DNA of 64,000 nt, taken from positions 3,224,001 through 3,288,000 of the forward strand of contig NZ_AP024600.1 of assembly GCF_036322585.1 (NCBI RefSeq), in the 5' to 3' direction. Every line of letters begins with the position of its first letter. Position 1 is the stretch's first letter. The DNA comes from Luteolibacter sp. LG18 (lineage in GTDB: Bacteria > Verrucomicrobiota > Verrucomicrobiia > Verrucomicrobiales > Akkermansiaceae). The notes beneath the pieces were generated by a model. It saw nothing but the letters and a program-made list of their open reading frames with translations. It was not told the DNA's origin and did no database searches. Shown here one piece after another: positions 34,828-43,244 of this stretch. Made by a program: the position numbers and the translations under genes.

Positions 34828-35358
34828 ATGAGCGAGGACACGTCCAATCCCTACTCCCCACCCGCCAGCGAGCCCCTGCCACCATTGGCCGCGGAATCAG
34901 GAGAGTTTCCCCTCGCGTCCCCGTGGACCCGGTTTCACAGCGTCGTCATCGATGGAGTGGTCAATCTGGGCGTCGTCCGCCTCATCCGCTTCGCGTTCTC
35001 CTCCGCCGGGTTCCCTCTGGTGTGGGCCGAATCGGGGGCCTACGCATCCGGGAAGAACTACCTGCTGGCCCTGTTGGGCATCATCGTGTTCTACGCCGTG
35101 CAATCGTGGCTCCTCTGCCGCAGCGGCCAGACCATCGGCAAAAAACTCACCGGCATCCGCATCGCCACCATGACCGGAGGCAAGCCTTCCGCCATCGATC
35201 TCCTGCTGAAGCGCTATGGCTTCTCGAGCCTCCTCATGTTCATTCCCATCGTCGGCGGAATCATCAGCCTGGTGGACATCCTGAGCATCTTCCGCAAGGA
35301 CCGCCGCTGCCTCCACGACCAGATCGCGGGAACCCAGGTCGTCCGCGTCACGGGCTGA
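34828..35358 (+). CDS. RDD-family membrane protein
   Basis: This 176-residue protein has a Pro-rich N-terminus, then three hydrophobic segments: FHSVVIDGVVNLGVVRLIRF, NYLLALLGIIVFYAVQSWLL and FSSLLMFIPIVGGIISLVDI. The features of the RDD family are present: WTRFHSVVID (R-x-x-x-x-x-D), the GQTIGKKLTGIRI loop after the second helix, and the terminal D-x-x-A-G-T-x-V-V. RDD proteins are proposed transporters or membrane-associated proteins of unknown substrate. The gene is single, with a miniature element 36 bp downstream. Confidence 0.85.
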   Translation: MSEDTSNPYSPPASEPLPPLAAESGEFPLASPWTRFHSVVIDGVVNLGVVRLIRFAFSSAGFPLVWAESGAYASGKNYLLALLGIIVFYAVQSWLLCRSGQTIGKKLTGIRIATMTGGKPSAIDLLLKRYGFSSLLMFIPIVGGIISLVDILSIFRKDRRCLHDQIAGTQVVRVTG

Positions 35359-35393
35359 AACGCATTCAAAAAGGAGGCAGGGTGCCTCTGATG

Positions 35394-35583
35394 TGGAGTG
35401 CGGCGAGGCATCGCCGCTTTGAGCGGAGGCGAGCCATCGCCGGGTGCAACACCTGCATTCGCCAACCCGATCCCTCGTTCCAGAATCACCTCTTCTCTGG
35501 TTCCCGCTCCTCTTCAGCGGTTCCGCTGCAAGTCCCGTCGATCCTCTCCGGCACCCAAAGCGGCGATGCCTCGCCGCACTCCA
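35394..35583. mobile_element. 190-bp miniature inverted-repeat element, intact copy
   Basis: Perfect 28-bp terminal inverted repeats (35394-35421 and 35556-35583, starting TGGAGTGCGGCGAGGCATC) enclose about 134 bp of non-coding sequence. It shares the interior with the copy at 32831-33487 (e.g. CAACACCTGCATTCGCCAACC). No open frame of its own; presumably mobilised in trans. Confidence 0.9.
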
Positions 35584-35597
35584 AATTCAGAGCCGCC

Positions 35598-35972
35598 TCA
35601 CACCCCCGGCACGTACGGCGCATCCAGTACCGTCACCGTGCCATCCTCGTTCGCCGTGAAAGCATTCGTCGGAAACAGGATCTCCGGCGTTTCCGGCGCC
35701 TCCTCCAGCGCCGCCAAGGCCAGGATCAGCTCCGTCAGGTGGCCGTGCGCGCGGAACACCTTCACCGCGCTGGTGCCCAGCGTGTCCACCGCCTCCTGCG
35801 GCGTGAGCCGCGGATTGCTCCAGATCGTCTCGATCCCCTGGCGCTGCATCGCGCACAGCCGCTGGAAGTTCGTGGCCGCGCTCTGCCGCACCACCCGCGG
35901 CACCAACTGGCGCATCTGCTCCTTCGTGGGTTCCTGGACGGGCGGCTTCTCGATGGGTACGAATAGTTTCAT
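35598..35972 (-). CDS. Small hypothetical protein, possibly phage-derived
   Basis: This 124-residue protein begins MKLFVPIEKPPVQEPTKEQM. Its core is helical with repeated Gln, Ala and Leu (LCAMQRQGIETIWSNPRLTP; LTELILALAALEEAPE). The family is not recognised. Its start overlaps the preceding stop (ATGA), making it the last of three co-directed genes. The set looks like small phage structural or accessory genes, but no diagnostic phage gene is adjacent. Confidence 0.45.
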   Translation of the reverse strand: MKLFVPIEKPPVQEPTKEQMRQLVPRVVRQSAATNFQRLCAMQRQGIETIWSNPRLTPQEAVDTLGTSAVKVFRAHGHLTELILALAALEEAPETPEILFPTNAFTANEDGTVTVLDAPYVPGV

Positions 35973-36613
35973 AGAATGGTCACGGTAGGGGTGAGGTAGG
36001 TCCCGCTCGTGGCATACAGGTTGATGCCGACGATGGCGCAGTAGAGCGGTTTCCCGGAGCAGTCCGGAGGAAGATCCACGCCCGGCGAGTTCGTCTCCGC
36101 GTAGGCCTCGCCATCGATGAACCACAGGTAGTACACGGCCCCGTAGTAGTTATTGTAGTAGGCCCACTCCGTCAGCTCCACGTTCGCCCCGGCGTAGACC
36201 GGCCCCACGATCTCCGGCGCATTCTGGATCACCGGAGTGAAGTCCAGGTGCAGGCTGTTCGAATCCTCCGTCGAGGTGCCGGCCGCGTTGGTGGCCTCCT
36301 CGCTCAGGAAGATGTCCGCATCGTGGAGACTCTGGTCGGACAACTCCAGCGGGCCCGTGTACAACTCCTGCGCGCCGACATAGGGTCCATAGTAGAGCCA
36401 GGTCCTGGAGACGAACTCCGCCCCGCGCCACTCCGCCGCCGTGATCAGGTTGATGTAGGCCCCGACCTGGTTCACCGGATCATCGATCGCGATGAACATC
36501 GCCCCCGGGTTCAGCAGCACCGGCGGGCCCGTGGGACCGGCCGCCCCGTCGAACACCACCGCGCCGCGGATCGCCCCGCCCCGGACCACGCCGCCATTGA
36601 GCACTCCGATCAT
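35969..36613 (-). CDS. Hypothetical beta-rich protein, possibly a phage tail-like structural protein
   Basis: This 214-residue protein starts MIGVLNGGVVRGGAIRGAVV. Its C-terminal half is beta-rich with an Ig-like feel (LTEWAYYNNYYGAVYYLWFIDGEAY; LPPDCSGKPLYCAIVGINLY), as in some phage tail or capsid decoration proteins. This is an impression, not a family match. It is preceded by a gene 4 bp away and overlaps the next by 4 bp, so the three are an operon. Confidence 0.4.
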   Translation of the reverse strand: MIGVLNGGVVRGGAIRGAVVFDGAAGPTGPPVLLNPGAMFIAIDDPVNQVGAYINLITAAEWRGAEFVSRTWLYYGPYVGAQELYTGPLELSDQSLHDADIFLSEEATNAAGTSTEDSNSLHLDFTPVIQNAPEIVGPVYAGANVELTEWAYYNNYYGAVYYLWFIDGEAYAETNSPGVDLPPDCSGKPLYCAIVGINLYATSGTYLTPTVTIL

Positions 36614-36617
36614 GACC

Positions 36618-36941
36618 TCAGGAAAGGCGGCGGATCGGGAGGCAGATCACCTGGATCGGAGGGCCGGAGTAATAACCCACGTCCAGGTTCAGCCGTCGAT
36701 TGAACGCCACGAACCGCGCCTCCGTCTTCGGCGTCGCCTGGTTCAGCGCCCCGTCATCGATCAGCAGCACGCCCGTGCCGGATGGCGCCGGCTGCGAAAG
36801 CGTGATTTCGGACGAGCCCGAGCCGATCGCTGCGTCGCTCTTGCAGCAGAGCAGATACTCCACCCCGGGGAACAGGGTATCCAGGTAGAAACTGCCCGAG
36901 GTCGTGATCTGATAGCCGGTCGTCGCGAGAGAGGTCGCCAT
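36618..36941 (-). CDS. Small hypothetical protein, first gene of a three-gene operon
   Basis: This 107-residue protein is beta-rich (MATSLATTGYQITTSGSFYL; VEYLLCCKSDAAIGSGSSEI). It has no recognised motif or signal peptide. The start at 36941 was chosen as the first ATG in a run consistent with a compact protein; a longer in-frame start at 37046 exists. It sits 4 bp before the next gene. Function unknown; a phage origin is possible. Confidence 0.4.
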   Translation of the reverse strand: MATSLATTGYQITTSGSFYLDTLFPGVEYLLCCKSDAAIGSGSSEITLSQPAPSGTGVLLIDDGALNQATPKTEARFVAFNRRLNLDVGYYSGPPIQVICLPIRRLS

Positions 36942-37079
36942 GATGAAAAGGGGTTCGAAGTCCTGACGAATGGAACTTACGACCACCCTCCCGCCCGCGC
37001 CATGGAACACCTGGCCAACCGGACCCGCGGGAGCTACGAAATCCATCGTATCCCACGGGCCCGATCCCGCGGCACCGTC

Positions 37080-37850
37080 TCACCGCAGCCCGCCGGCCAC
37101 GTAGAACAGCTCGCCCGTCACCCACGAGGAATCGTCGGATGCCAGGAACACCGCCGCGCTCCCGATGTCATCCGGGCGGCCGATCCGGCCCAGCGGCGTG
37201 GTCGCCTCCAGGTGCTTCCGGAATTCGCTCTCATCCGTCGCGATGCCCGCGCTGCGCGTCCCCTCCGTGTCCACCATCCCCGGATTGATCGCGTTCACCC
37301 GGATCCCGCGCCCGCCCAGCTCCTTCGAAAGCACACGCGTGATCGTGTCCACCGCGCCCTTCGTGCCGCTGTAAATGGCGGACCCCGCCGGCGCGTACGT
37401 GCTCACCACCGAGCTGATGTTGATCACGCTCCCGCCCGCCGGATTGAACTGCTTCGCCGCCTCCTGCGTCGTCAGCAGCAGCCCCAGCACGTTCAGGCCG
37501 AACTGCCGCTGGAACGACTCCGCCGTGATCTCCTCCAGCGGCGCCATCTCGTAGATCCCCGCGTTGTTCACCAGGATGTCGATCGGCCCGTGGGCCGCCA
37601 CGCTCTCCGCCACCAGCCGCGTGATGTCCTCCTGCTTCGAAACATCCGCCTGCACCGCCACCGCCTTGCCTCCCGCGGCCGTGATCTCCGCCACCACCCG
37701 GTCCGCCCCCTCCCGGCTTGAGGCGTAGTTCACCACCACCGCCGCTCCCTCCGCCGCCAGCAGGCGCGCGATGGACGCCCCGATGCCCTTCGAGGCTCCG
37801 GTGACGATGGCGGTCTTCCCTTGCAATTTGCTTCCAGTGCTCGTGCTCAT
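37080..37850 (-). CDS. SDR-family NAD(P)-dependent oxidoreductase
   Basis: This 256-residue protein has the classical short-chain dehydrogenase motifs. These are the cofactor-binding TGASKGIG (residues 17-24), NNAG (95-98), catalytic Ser146/147 in NISSVVS, Tyr160 and Lys164 in YSGTK, and the usual RVNAINPGMVDTE after it. It belongs to the 3-oxoacyl-ACP-reductase-like branch, and the substrate is unknown. It is divergent from a TetR regulator with a palindromic operator in the shared promoter region, so the regulator probably represses this gene. Confidence 0.9.
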   Translation of the reverse strand: MSTSTGSKLQGKTAIVTGASKGIGASIARLLAAEGAAVVVNYASSREGADRVVAEITAAGGKAVAVQADVSKQEDITRLVAESVAAHGPIDILVNNAGIYEMAPLEEITAESFQRQFGLNVLGLLLTTQEAAKQFNPAGGSVINISSVVSTYAPAGSAIYSGTKGAVDTITRVLSKELGGRGIRVNAINPGMVDTEGTRSAGIATDESEFRKHLEATTPLGRIGRPDDIGSAAVFLASDDSSWVTGELFYVAGGLR

Positions 37851-37890
37851 GTCGATGACGTTGGTTTGTGTTTTGAATCCCGTGATCCTG

Positions 37891-37912
37891 TTCTGTAACG
37901 AACGATACAGAA
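37891..37912. promoter_or_regulatory. Palindromic TetR-type operator between SDR and TetR genes
   Basis: TTCTGTA and TACAGAA are perfect arms around an 8-bp centre (ACGAACGA) that is itself half-palindromic. The site is 41 bp from the SDR start and 49 bp from the TetR start, which suits repression of both. Confidence 0.75.
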
Positions 37913-37960
37913 CTAGCCGCTGGACTTTTCCCGGTCAAGTGACATTTTTTACCGAAAGGT

Positions 37961-38584
37961 ATGAATGCTCCCAAGCCCGCCACCCCCATCGGCCGCCCGC
38001 GCGCCTTCGACGCCGATCAGGCGCTCGAAAAGGCCCTGCTGCTGTTCTGGGAAAAAGGCTACGAAGGCACCTCCCTTAGCGACCTCACCGCCGCCATGGG
38101 CATCAACCGCCCCAGCCTCTACGCCGCCTTCGGCAACAAGCAGGCCCTCTTCCAGAAAGTCCTCGCCCGCTACAGCGAAGGTCCCGCCGCCTACGTCAAG
38201 GCCGCCCTCGCCCTGCCCACCGCCCGCGCCACCGCCGAGGCCCTCCTGCGCGGCGCCCTCGATCTCCAATCGGACCCCGCCCACCCCCGCGGCTGCCTCG
38301 CCATCCAGAGCGCCCTCGTCTGCGGCGATGAAGCCCGCCCCGTGCGCGAGCAACTCATCGCCCAGCGCTGCGACATGCAGGCCGCCCTCGCCGCGCGCTT
38401 CACCCGCGCCCGGAAAGCCGGCGAGTTCTCCAAGGACGTCGACCCCGCCCGCCTCGCCCGCTACCTCTGCACCGTCCTCCAGGGCATGGCCGTCCAGGCC
38501 ACCAGCGGCGCCACCGTCGAGGAGCTCCGCGGCATCGCCGAGCAAGCCATGTTCGCTTGGCCCGCCGATCCCCGCGCCAAGTAG
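37961..38584 (+). CDS. TetR-family transcriptional regulator
   Basis: This 207-residue protein has an N-terminal TetR helix-turn-helix (AFDADQALEKALLLFWEKGY, then EGTSLSDLTAAMGINRPSLYAAFGNKQALFQKVL). The C-terminal ligand-binding domain is helical (GCLAIQSALVCGDEARPVRE). It most resembles the branch of TetR regulators that control a neighbouring SDR oxidoreductase. It is transcribed divergently from that gene, with a palindromic site between them, and is probably a ligand-released repressor. A palindromic hairpin follows the stop codon. Confidence 0.9.
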   Translation: MNAPKPATPIGRPRAFDADQALEKALLLFWEKGYEGTSLSDLTAAMGINRPSLYAAFGNKQALFQKVLARYSEGPAAYVKAALALPTARATAEALLRGALDLQSDPAHPRGCLAIQSALVCGDEARPVREQLIAQRCDMQAALAARFTRARKAGEFSKDVDPARLARYLCTVLQGMAVQATSGATVEELRGIAEQAMFAWPADPRAK

Positions 38585-38603
38585 CGCGAAGCCCGGCTTC
38601 GCG
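38585..38603 (+). terminator. Short palindrome after the TetR gene
   Basis: CGCGAAGCC and GGCTTCGCG flank a single C directly after the stop codon. Without a T-run it is only a possible transcript end. Confidence 0.4.
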
Positions 38604-38705
38604 TGTGTCTGACGGAGCGTTTCGAAAAGGAAGCTCCCGGCATCCCACCGGCGGGGGCCATGCGTGACGGGGAAACGCCGTGAAAGGCGGGCCGGGTGAG
38701 GGACC

Positions 38706-39671
38706 TCAACCATCGAAATACGCCACCTCGCTGTTGGGGTTGGCATGGTTCACGTAGTCGATGTCCGCGGGCAGGAAGAACGAACGGGAGTCCCGCGGCA
38801 CGAAGGTCAGCGTGCCGCCCTCCACCAGCCACGGGTACAGGCCCACCAGTTGGAAGATCTCGTCGTAGCCGTAGCCCGGCCACTTGGCGAACATCAGCGG
38901 AGTTTGCCGTCCCCCGGGTAGATTCACCACCAGCGGCATCGAGCCACGCCGGGCATGCCAGACATAGGCCTGCATCAACTTCTTGGCGGGGATGCCGCCC
39001 ATGGCTCCGAAGTGCCCGCCCAGGATCGGGCGGTAGCGGACTTCGTTCACCGGCTCGTGGTTGTAATATCCGGGCACGCGCCAGAGGCCGAGGCCCAGCC
39101 GGTGCATCACCCGCGTCCGCTCGATCTCGGTGTCGGAAAGCGCCACGCGGTCCGCGTCCAGCATCGTCACCAGCGCCGCGTCCTCCAGCGCGAGGAATCT
39201 CCAGAAGCCGCCGGGGGAATAGCGGATCGAGGGGCTCTTCATCAGGTGCACCTCCCAGCCCGCCTCCACCAGATCCCCCGCCAGGAACTCCAGGTCGCTG
39301 GCCAGATAGGCCCGGAATTCCACGTCCGGATTGCGCGCGATCTGCTCCGGCCCCGCCACCAGCATCGGCTCGATGTAACTCTCCCAGGGATCGAAACGCT
39401 TGATCAACCCCATCCTCCGCGCGTGGACCAGCCGCTCCCGGGTGGGGACCGGCAGGTCGGGATCGTCCGCGCCCACGTGCTTCCAGAACACGGTGGCCGC
39501 CGCGATGTGGGGGTGGCCCTGGCTTGGCCCGGGCCTGGTCCTCCCGCTCGGGATGACACGGGCGACCCCGAACCATTCCTCGAGCTCCGCCTTCTCCGCG
39601 GCGGTCGCCGTGGCCTCGTAGTCCTCCAGCATGTCTTCGCCAAGGATCGGAAACATGTCGGCCCAGTTCAT
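38706..39671 (-). CDS. Glycosyltransferase-like protein (GT-A-like, DxD motif)
   Basis: This 321-residue protein has no signal peptide. Its middle contains ALVTMLDADRVALSD, a DxD-like motif typical of GT-A glycosyltransferases, followed by GGHFGAMGG and a Trp/Tyr-rich region (AKWPGYGYDEIFQLVGLYPW). That layout fits galactosyl/glucosyltransferases that act on cell-surface glycans. The family assignment is tentative. A further pair of glycosyltransferases lies 5 kb away at 43241-46287, so this may belong to the same surface-glycan locus. Confidence 0.5.
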   Translation of the reverse strand: MNWADMFPILGEDMLEDYEATATAAEKAELEEWFGVARVIPSGRTRPGPSQGHPHIAAATVFWKHVGADDPDLPVPTRERLVHARRMGLIKRFDPWESYIEPMLVAGPEQIARNPDVEFRAYLASDLEFLAGDLVEAGWEVHLMKSPSIRYSPGGFWRFLALEDAALVTMLDADRVALSDTEIERTRVMHRLGLGLWRVPGYYNHEPVNEVRYRPILGGHFGAMGGIPAKKLMQAYVWHARRGSMPLVVNLPGGRQTPLMFAKWPGYGYDEIFQLVGLYPWLVEGGTLTFVPRDSRSFFLPADIDYVNHANPNSEVAYFDG

Positions 39672-39964
39672 GGCCCGAACCCAGCAGAACGCCAGGAGCC
39701 GCGCAAGATGGAACCTGTTATGGCCGATTATGTGGCGTTTGATGATCCAAGGGTGATCTGTTGAAATAACAATAAGCGCGGTTCCTGAGTAATAATTTGA
39801 CGCGATCAGATGTGACTGTTAGGCGTGCGATGTCTGACGCGAATGGGGAATAGTTAGAAGAATTGGTCGGAATTAACTCCCGCCTCGTGGTGGGATTGGA
39901 GCCGACGCCCCAGGCCGATCTCCATCGGAGTCAGGCAAAAACTCCAACATCCAATCGTCAAGGC

Positions 39965-40807
39965 ATGACAGACCAACATCCACAAAACCAGGGCGGTGCT
40001 CCGGAAGCCCATCCTTCCCGCCGGGCCTTCCTGAAGAAGGGCTCCTTCGCCACCGTGCTCGTCAGCTCGCCCGGCATCCTCGGCGGCCTCATCAGCGCCG
40101 CCGGTGCCGGCGTCGGGCTCGCCATCACCACCGGGGGCGGCACCACCACGCCGAAGGACTACCGCATCAAGTGCACCGCCCCGGCGAGCAAGGACGGCAC
40201 CGACGCCGGAACCGAATACATCATCCAGGCTTACGATGGCAGCGGCAACAAGGTGGGAACCCAGGTGGCCGTCAAGGCGCTGGTTCCGCACTCCAGCATC
40301 CAGAACGGGGACAAGCCGGTGGGTACCTTCACGGGGTCGGCGAGGCTCCAGATCACCCAATACGATTCCACTGGAGCGGTGGACACGGGCGCGACGCAAG
40401 GCCCCAGACAGGGCAACCCCGCCACGTTCTCGGCCGCGCTCACTCCCAACTACCACTCCCCGAACATCCAGGTGACGGTCCCGGGCTCCCAGCCCACCGT
40501 CACAACGATTTCCAATCTGCTCATCGGGGGCGTCAACTGGGAGGTGAAGATGTACACAACATTCGATACACCGACCGGAAATGGCACGGCATCCGTGACC
40601 ACCAAGGTCCACTCGAAGGTCTACATCTACCCGCCTTCCGGAGTCGTGGCCAAGGTGAACGGCACCACGGTGAGCGGCACCACGCCGTTCTTCTCCGAGA
40701 AGGACGTGGATATCACCGTGGAATCGGAAGAGATGACCGGCACCACCATTCCCGATACCACCACGGGTCCCGAGACGACCGAGCCCGAGACCACCGTCGC
40801 GCCCTGA
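39965..40807 (+). CDS. Tat-exported hypothetical protein with acidic Thr/Pro-rich tail
   Basis: This 280-residue protein starts at 39965. It has a twin-arginine signal (SRRAFLKKGSFATVLVSSPG) followed by a hydrophobic stretch (GLISAAGAGVGLAITTGG). The body is beta-rich (YIIQAYDGSGNKVGTQVA; ARLQITQYDSTGAVDTGA), and the end is Thr/Glu/Pro-rich (TIPDTTTGPETTEPETT), a likely flexible tail. The family is not recognised. A terminator-like hairpin separates it from the operon at 40900. Confidence 0.6.
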   Translation: MTDQHPQNQGGAPEAHPSRRAFLKKGSFATVLVSSPGILGGLISAAGAGVGLAITTGGGTTTPKDYRIKCTAPASKDGTDAGTEYIIQAYDGSGNKVGTQVAVKALVPHSSIQNGDKPVGTFTGSARLQITQYDSTGAVDTGATQGPRQGNPATFSAALTPNYHSPNIQVTVPGSQPTVTTISNLLIGGVNWEVKMYTTFDTPTGNGTASVTTKVHSKVYIYPPSGVVAKVNGTTVSGTTPFFSEKDVDITVESEEMTGTTIPDTTTGPETTEPETTVAP

Positions 40808-40832
40808 TACGGGTTCGACCGGGTTGAATCAA

Positions 40833-40874
40833 CTTGCACGGTTCCGCCCCGCGGCTACCGTGCAAGCTTGTTTT
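40833..40874 (+). terminator. Rho-independent-like terminator
   Basis: CTTGCACGG (40833-40841) and CCGTGCAAG (40858-40866) form a 9-bp stem with a 16-nt loop, followed by CTTGTTTT, 25 bp after the stop codon. Confidence 0.75.
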
Positions 40875-40899
40875 GGAACCAGATCACACTTGGAGGGAA

Positions 40900-41964
40900 A
40901 TGATCAAAAAATCGCCGCTTGCGATATCTGCCGGATTCATCCTGATCATTGCCGGAGTCTGGCTGGTCTCCTGGCTGACCGGACCGAAAGCCGCCGGATC
41001 CGAAGGGAGGTCCGACATAACTCCCCTGGCCGCGAAGCCGGGCGCACGGCCCTCCTTGCATCAAAGTGCCGCCTCGCTGCTGGCGGGCAAGGACCGGGCG
41101 GCGGCGATCAAGAAATTCAAGCAGAACCAGTTGGAACTCGCCCGCCAGGGCAAATTGACCAGTGCCGACCTCATCGCCCGGTTCGAGGAGTTCAAAGCGG
41201 CGGGCGCATCGGCGGAAGAGCTGGAGGATCTGGCCGAGTTCTTCATGAGCGAGTGCCGCCCACTCATGAATGCCGGGGTCTATCTGGCCATGGTGGCGGA
41301 TCTCGATTCCGGGCGGACCAAGACGAGGCTGCTCCAAACCGCCTACAGCGAAGCGAAGCCCTCCGACATCCCGGACCTGCTCGGGGCGCTCAAGAACTGG
41401 AATCTGGCCGACCAGCTCCAGTTCGCGGACTCCGCTTTGAGGAATGCATTCACGCCGAAAAGCGACGCGGAGGTCACCCAAATGATCCGCAGCCTCGACG
41501 ATGCCTCGGCCAGCGAGGTGGAAAAGAGCCGCTACCGGATCATGCTGGCCACCTTGATGGGGGATTACATTTCCAACAACGAGGACGCCTGGAAAACCAT
41601 TCCCTATGCCTCGATGGTGAAAGCCCTCGGCCTCCCGGAAGATCAGAACCTGGCTGCCTCGTACGCCGGGAAATTCCTCGCCCATGGCGATCAGGACCAG
41701 CTTTCCGCGATGTTCGCCGGGAAGGACGAACGGCAGAGGTCGTCCTTTCTAAGCACCGCCATGACCCGGGCCGGCGGACTGGATTCCACCACCGCGGCTT
41801 GGGTCAAGTCGGCCATGCTTCCCGATGATCTATTGCATAAGGCCAACCTGCCGGCGCTCGTCCAACAGATCGAGATCAAGGAAGGGCCGGAAGCCGCCCG
41901 CAAGTTCGTCCAGGATCATCTGAACGAGGAGGAAAAGGCCGCGTTCATCAAACAACAGCCATGA
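40900..41964 (+). CDS. Membrane-anchored hypothetical protein, first gene of a four-gene operon
   Basis: This 354-residue protein has a strong Shine-Dalgarno (GGAGGG) and an N-terminal anchor or signal (MIKKSPLAISAGFILIIAGVW). The body is helical and Lys/Glu/Ala-rich with repeated helix pairs (SAASLLAGKDRAAAIKKFKQ; LQFADSALRNAFTPKSDAEV). This suggests an all-helical scaffold outside the cytoplasm. The family is not recognised. It overlaps the next gene by ATGA and precedes two glycosyltransferases, so a role in glycan display is possible. Confidence 0.6.
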   Translation: MIKKSPLAISAGFILIIAGVWLVSWLTGPKAAGSEGRSDITPLAAKPGARPSLHQSAASLLAGKDRAAAIKKFKQNQLELARQGKLTSADLIARFEEFKAAGASAEELEDLAEFFMSECRPLMNAGVYLAMVADLDSGRTKTRLLQTAYSEAKPSDIPDLLGALKNWNLADQLQFADSALRNAFTPKSDAEVTQMIRSLDDASASEVEKSRYRIMLATLMGDYISNNEDAWKTIPYASMVKALGLPEDQNLAASYAGKFLAHGDQDQLSAMFAGKDERQRSSFLSTAMTRAGGLDSTTAAWVKSAMLPDDLLHKANLPALVQQIEIKEGPEAARKFVQDHLNEEEKAAFIKQQP

Positions 41965-43244
41965 CCCCGCTCCTCACCTCGAAGCGCGCGCGCGGGCTGT
42001 CGGCGGCCGCCATGGTCGGCATTTGCATGGGAGCCTTGGGTTCGTGCGAGCGGAAGCAGGACGCGGGCGGCGGCCCGGAGTCGACCCCGCCCGCGGACCG
42101 CGCGGAATCCCGGAAACAGGATCGCTCGGACCGGCTCGCGGCCGTGCTCCGGCAGTCCGCCAGCCCGGGCCCGGATGGCGGGCGCGCCACCATCGCCCGC
42201 ACGGCGGACCTCATCGCGGAGATGATCCGCAGCCACGACGATGCCGGTCTGCGCGAGCTGCTGGAAAAATGCGACAAGGAACTCCATGTCAGCCATCAAC
42301 TCGTCGGCGTGGCCCTGGCTGGCGCGCTGAAGCCGGAGGAGTGGAACGACGCTCTCGAGCGTCTGGGCGGGCTGCGGACGGTGAATGGACTGCAGTTCGC
42401 CTCGGGCCTCACCGCGAAGGCCATCCTCCTCGATCCCGGTCGCGGAGAGGCGCTGCTCCAATCGAAGGTCTTCACCGAATTCACGGAGGCCCGGATCGGC
42501 AATCCCTCCAGCGCGATCTGGGGCGCGGTCGGCTCGCTGCTGTATGCCGATGCGAAGACCGCGGATCTCCAGCGCATCATCGCCATGGCCTCGCCCCTCG
42601 ATGCGGGTGGGCGCGAGTCGAGCCAAACGCCGCGCGGCTATCTCGCCAGCGGCCTCGCCGTGGAACTCCGGAAGAGCATCGCCGCGGGCGACTCCGATTC
42701 GCTGCGTGGATTCGGGACCTTGTTTCCCGAGGACATCAAGGTGAGCGCGATCGGCCAGATCCTGGGGAGCGGTGGACTCAAGTTCGACGCCGCCAATCTG
42801 CCCGTCTTCCAGGCCGTGCTGGACGACATGAAGGCGACTCCCGGATTCACACCCGGGAGCTTCTTCCGGCTCGGCGCGAACATGTCGAAGGATGCCTTCG
42901 AGAAGGTCCTGCTCAAGGATCCATCGTTGCAGGACTCCGACCAATTGAAGGAAACCGTGAAGGGCTGGGTCTCGCAGCGTCCGAAGTCCTCCGTCGAGCT
43001 TGTGCTGAAGACCGGCAGGCAGGAACTCCTCCGCCCGGCCTTCGCCGAATGGATGAACCAGGATTCCATCGAAGCCTCGCAATGGCTCGTCAAGCAGCCC
43101 GGCGGGGAGTCGACGGACCTCTGCGTGGAGGAGCTGTGCATCTATCTCGCCGGCACCGACTCGAAGTCCGAGGCGAGCGGATGGCTCTCGAAATTGCCCC
43201 CGGAGAGGCAGGACGCCCTGAAGAAGAAATACCGTTTTGAATGA
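41961..43244 (+). CDS. Predicted lipoprotein with helical repeats
   Basis: This 427-residue protein has a lipoprotein signal peptide with lipobox LGSC (MVGICMGALGSC). A Gly/Pro-rich linker and then a long all-helical domain follow (LRELLEKCDKELHVSHQLVG; KETVKGWVSQRPKSSVELVL). Its helical pattern resembles that of the preceding gene, to which it is coupled by ATGA. It is not recognised but was probably derived from the same ancestor. Likely anchored to the outer or inner membrane. Confidence 0.6.
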   Translation: MTPLLTSKRARGLSAAAMVGICMGALGSCERKQDAGGGPESTPPADRAESRKQDRSDRLAAVLRQSASPGPDGGRATIARTADLIAEMIRSHDDAGLRELLEKCDKELHVSHQLVGVALAGALKPEEWNDALERLGGLRTVNGLQFASGLTAKAILLDPGRGEALLQSKVFTEFTEARIGNPSSAIWGAVGSLLYADAKTADLQRIIAMASPLDAGGRESSQTPRGYLASGLAVELRKSIAAGDSDSLRGFGTLFPEDIKVSAIGQILGSGGLKFDAANLPVFQAVLDDMKATPGFTPGSFFRLGANMSKDAFEKVLLKDPSLQDSDQLKETVKGWVSQRPKSSVELVLKTGRQELLRPAFAEWMNQDSIEASQWLVKQPGGESTDLCVEELCIYLAGTDSKSEASGWLSKLPPERQDALKKKYRFE

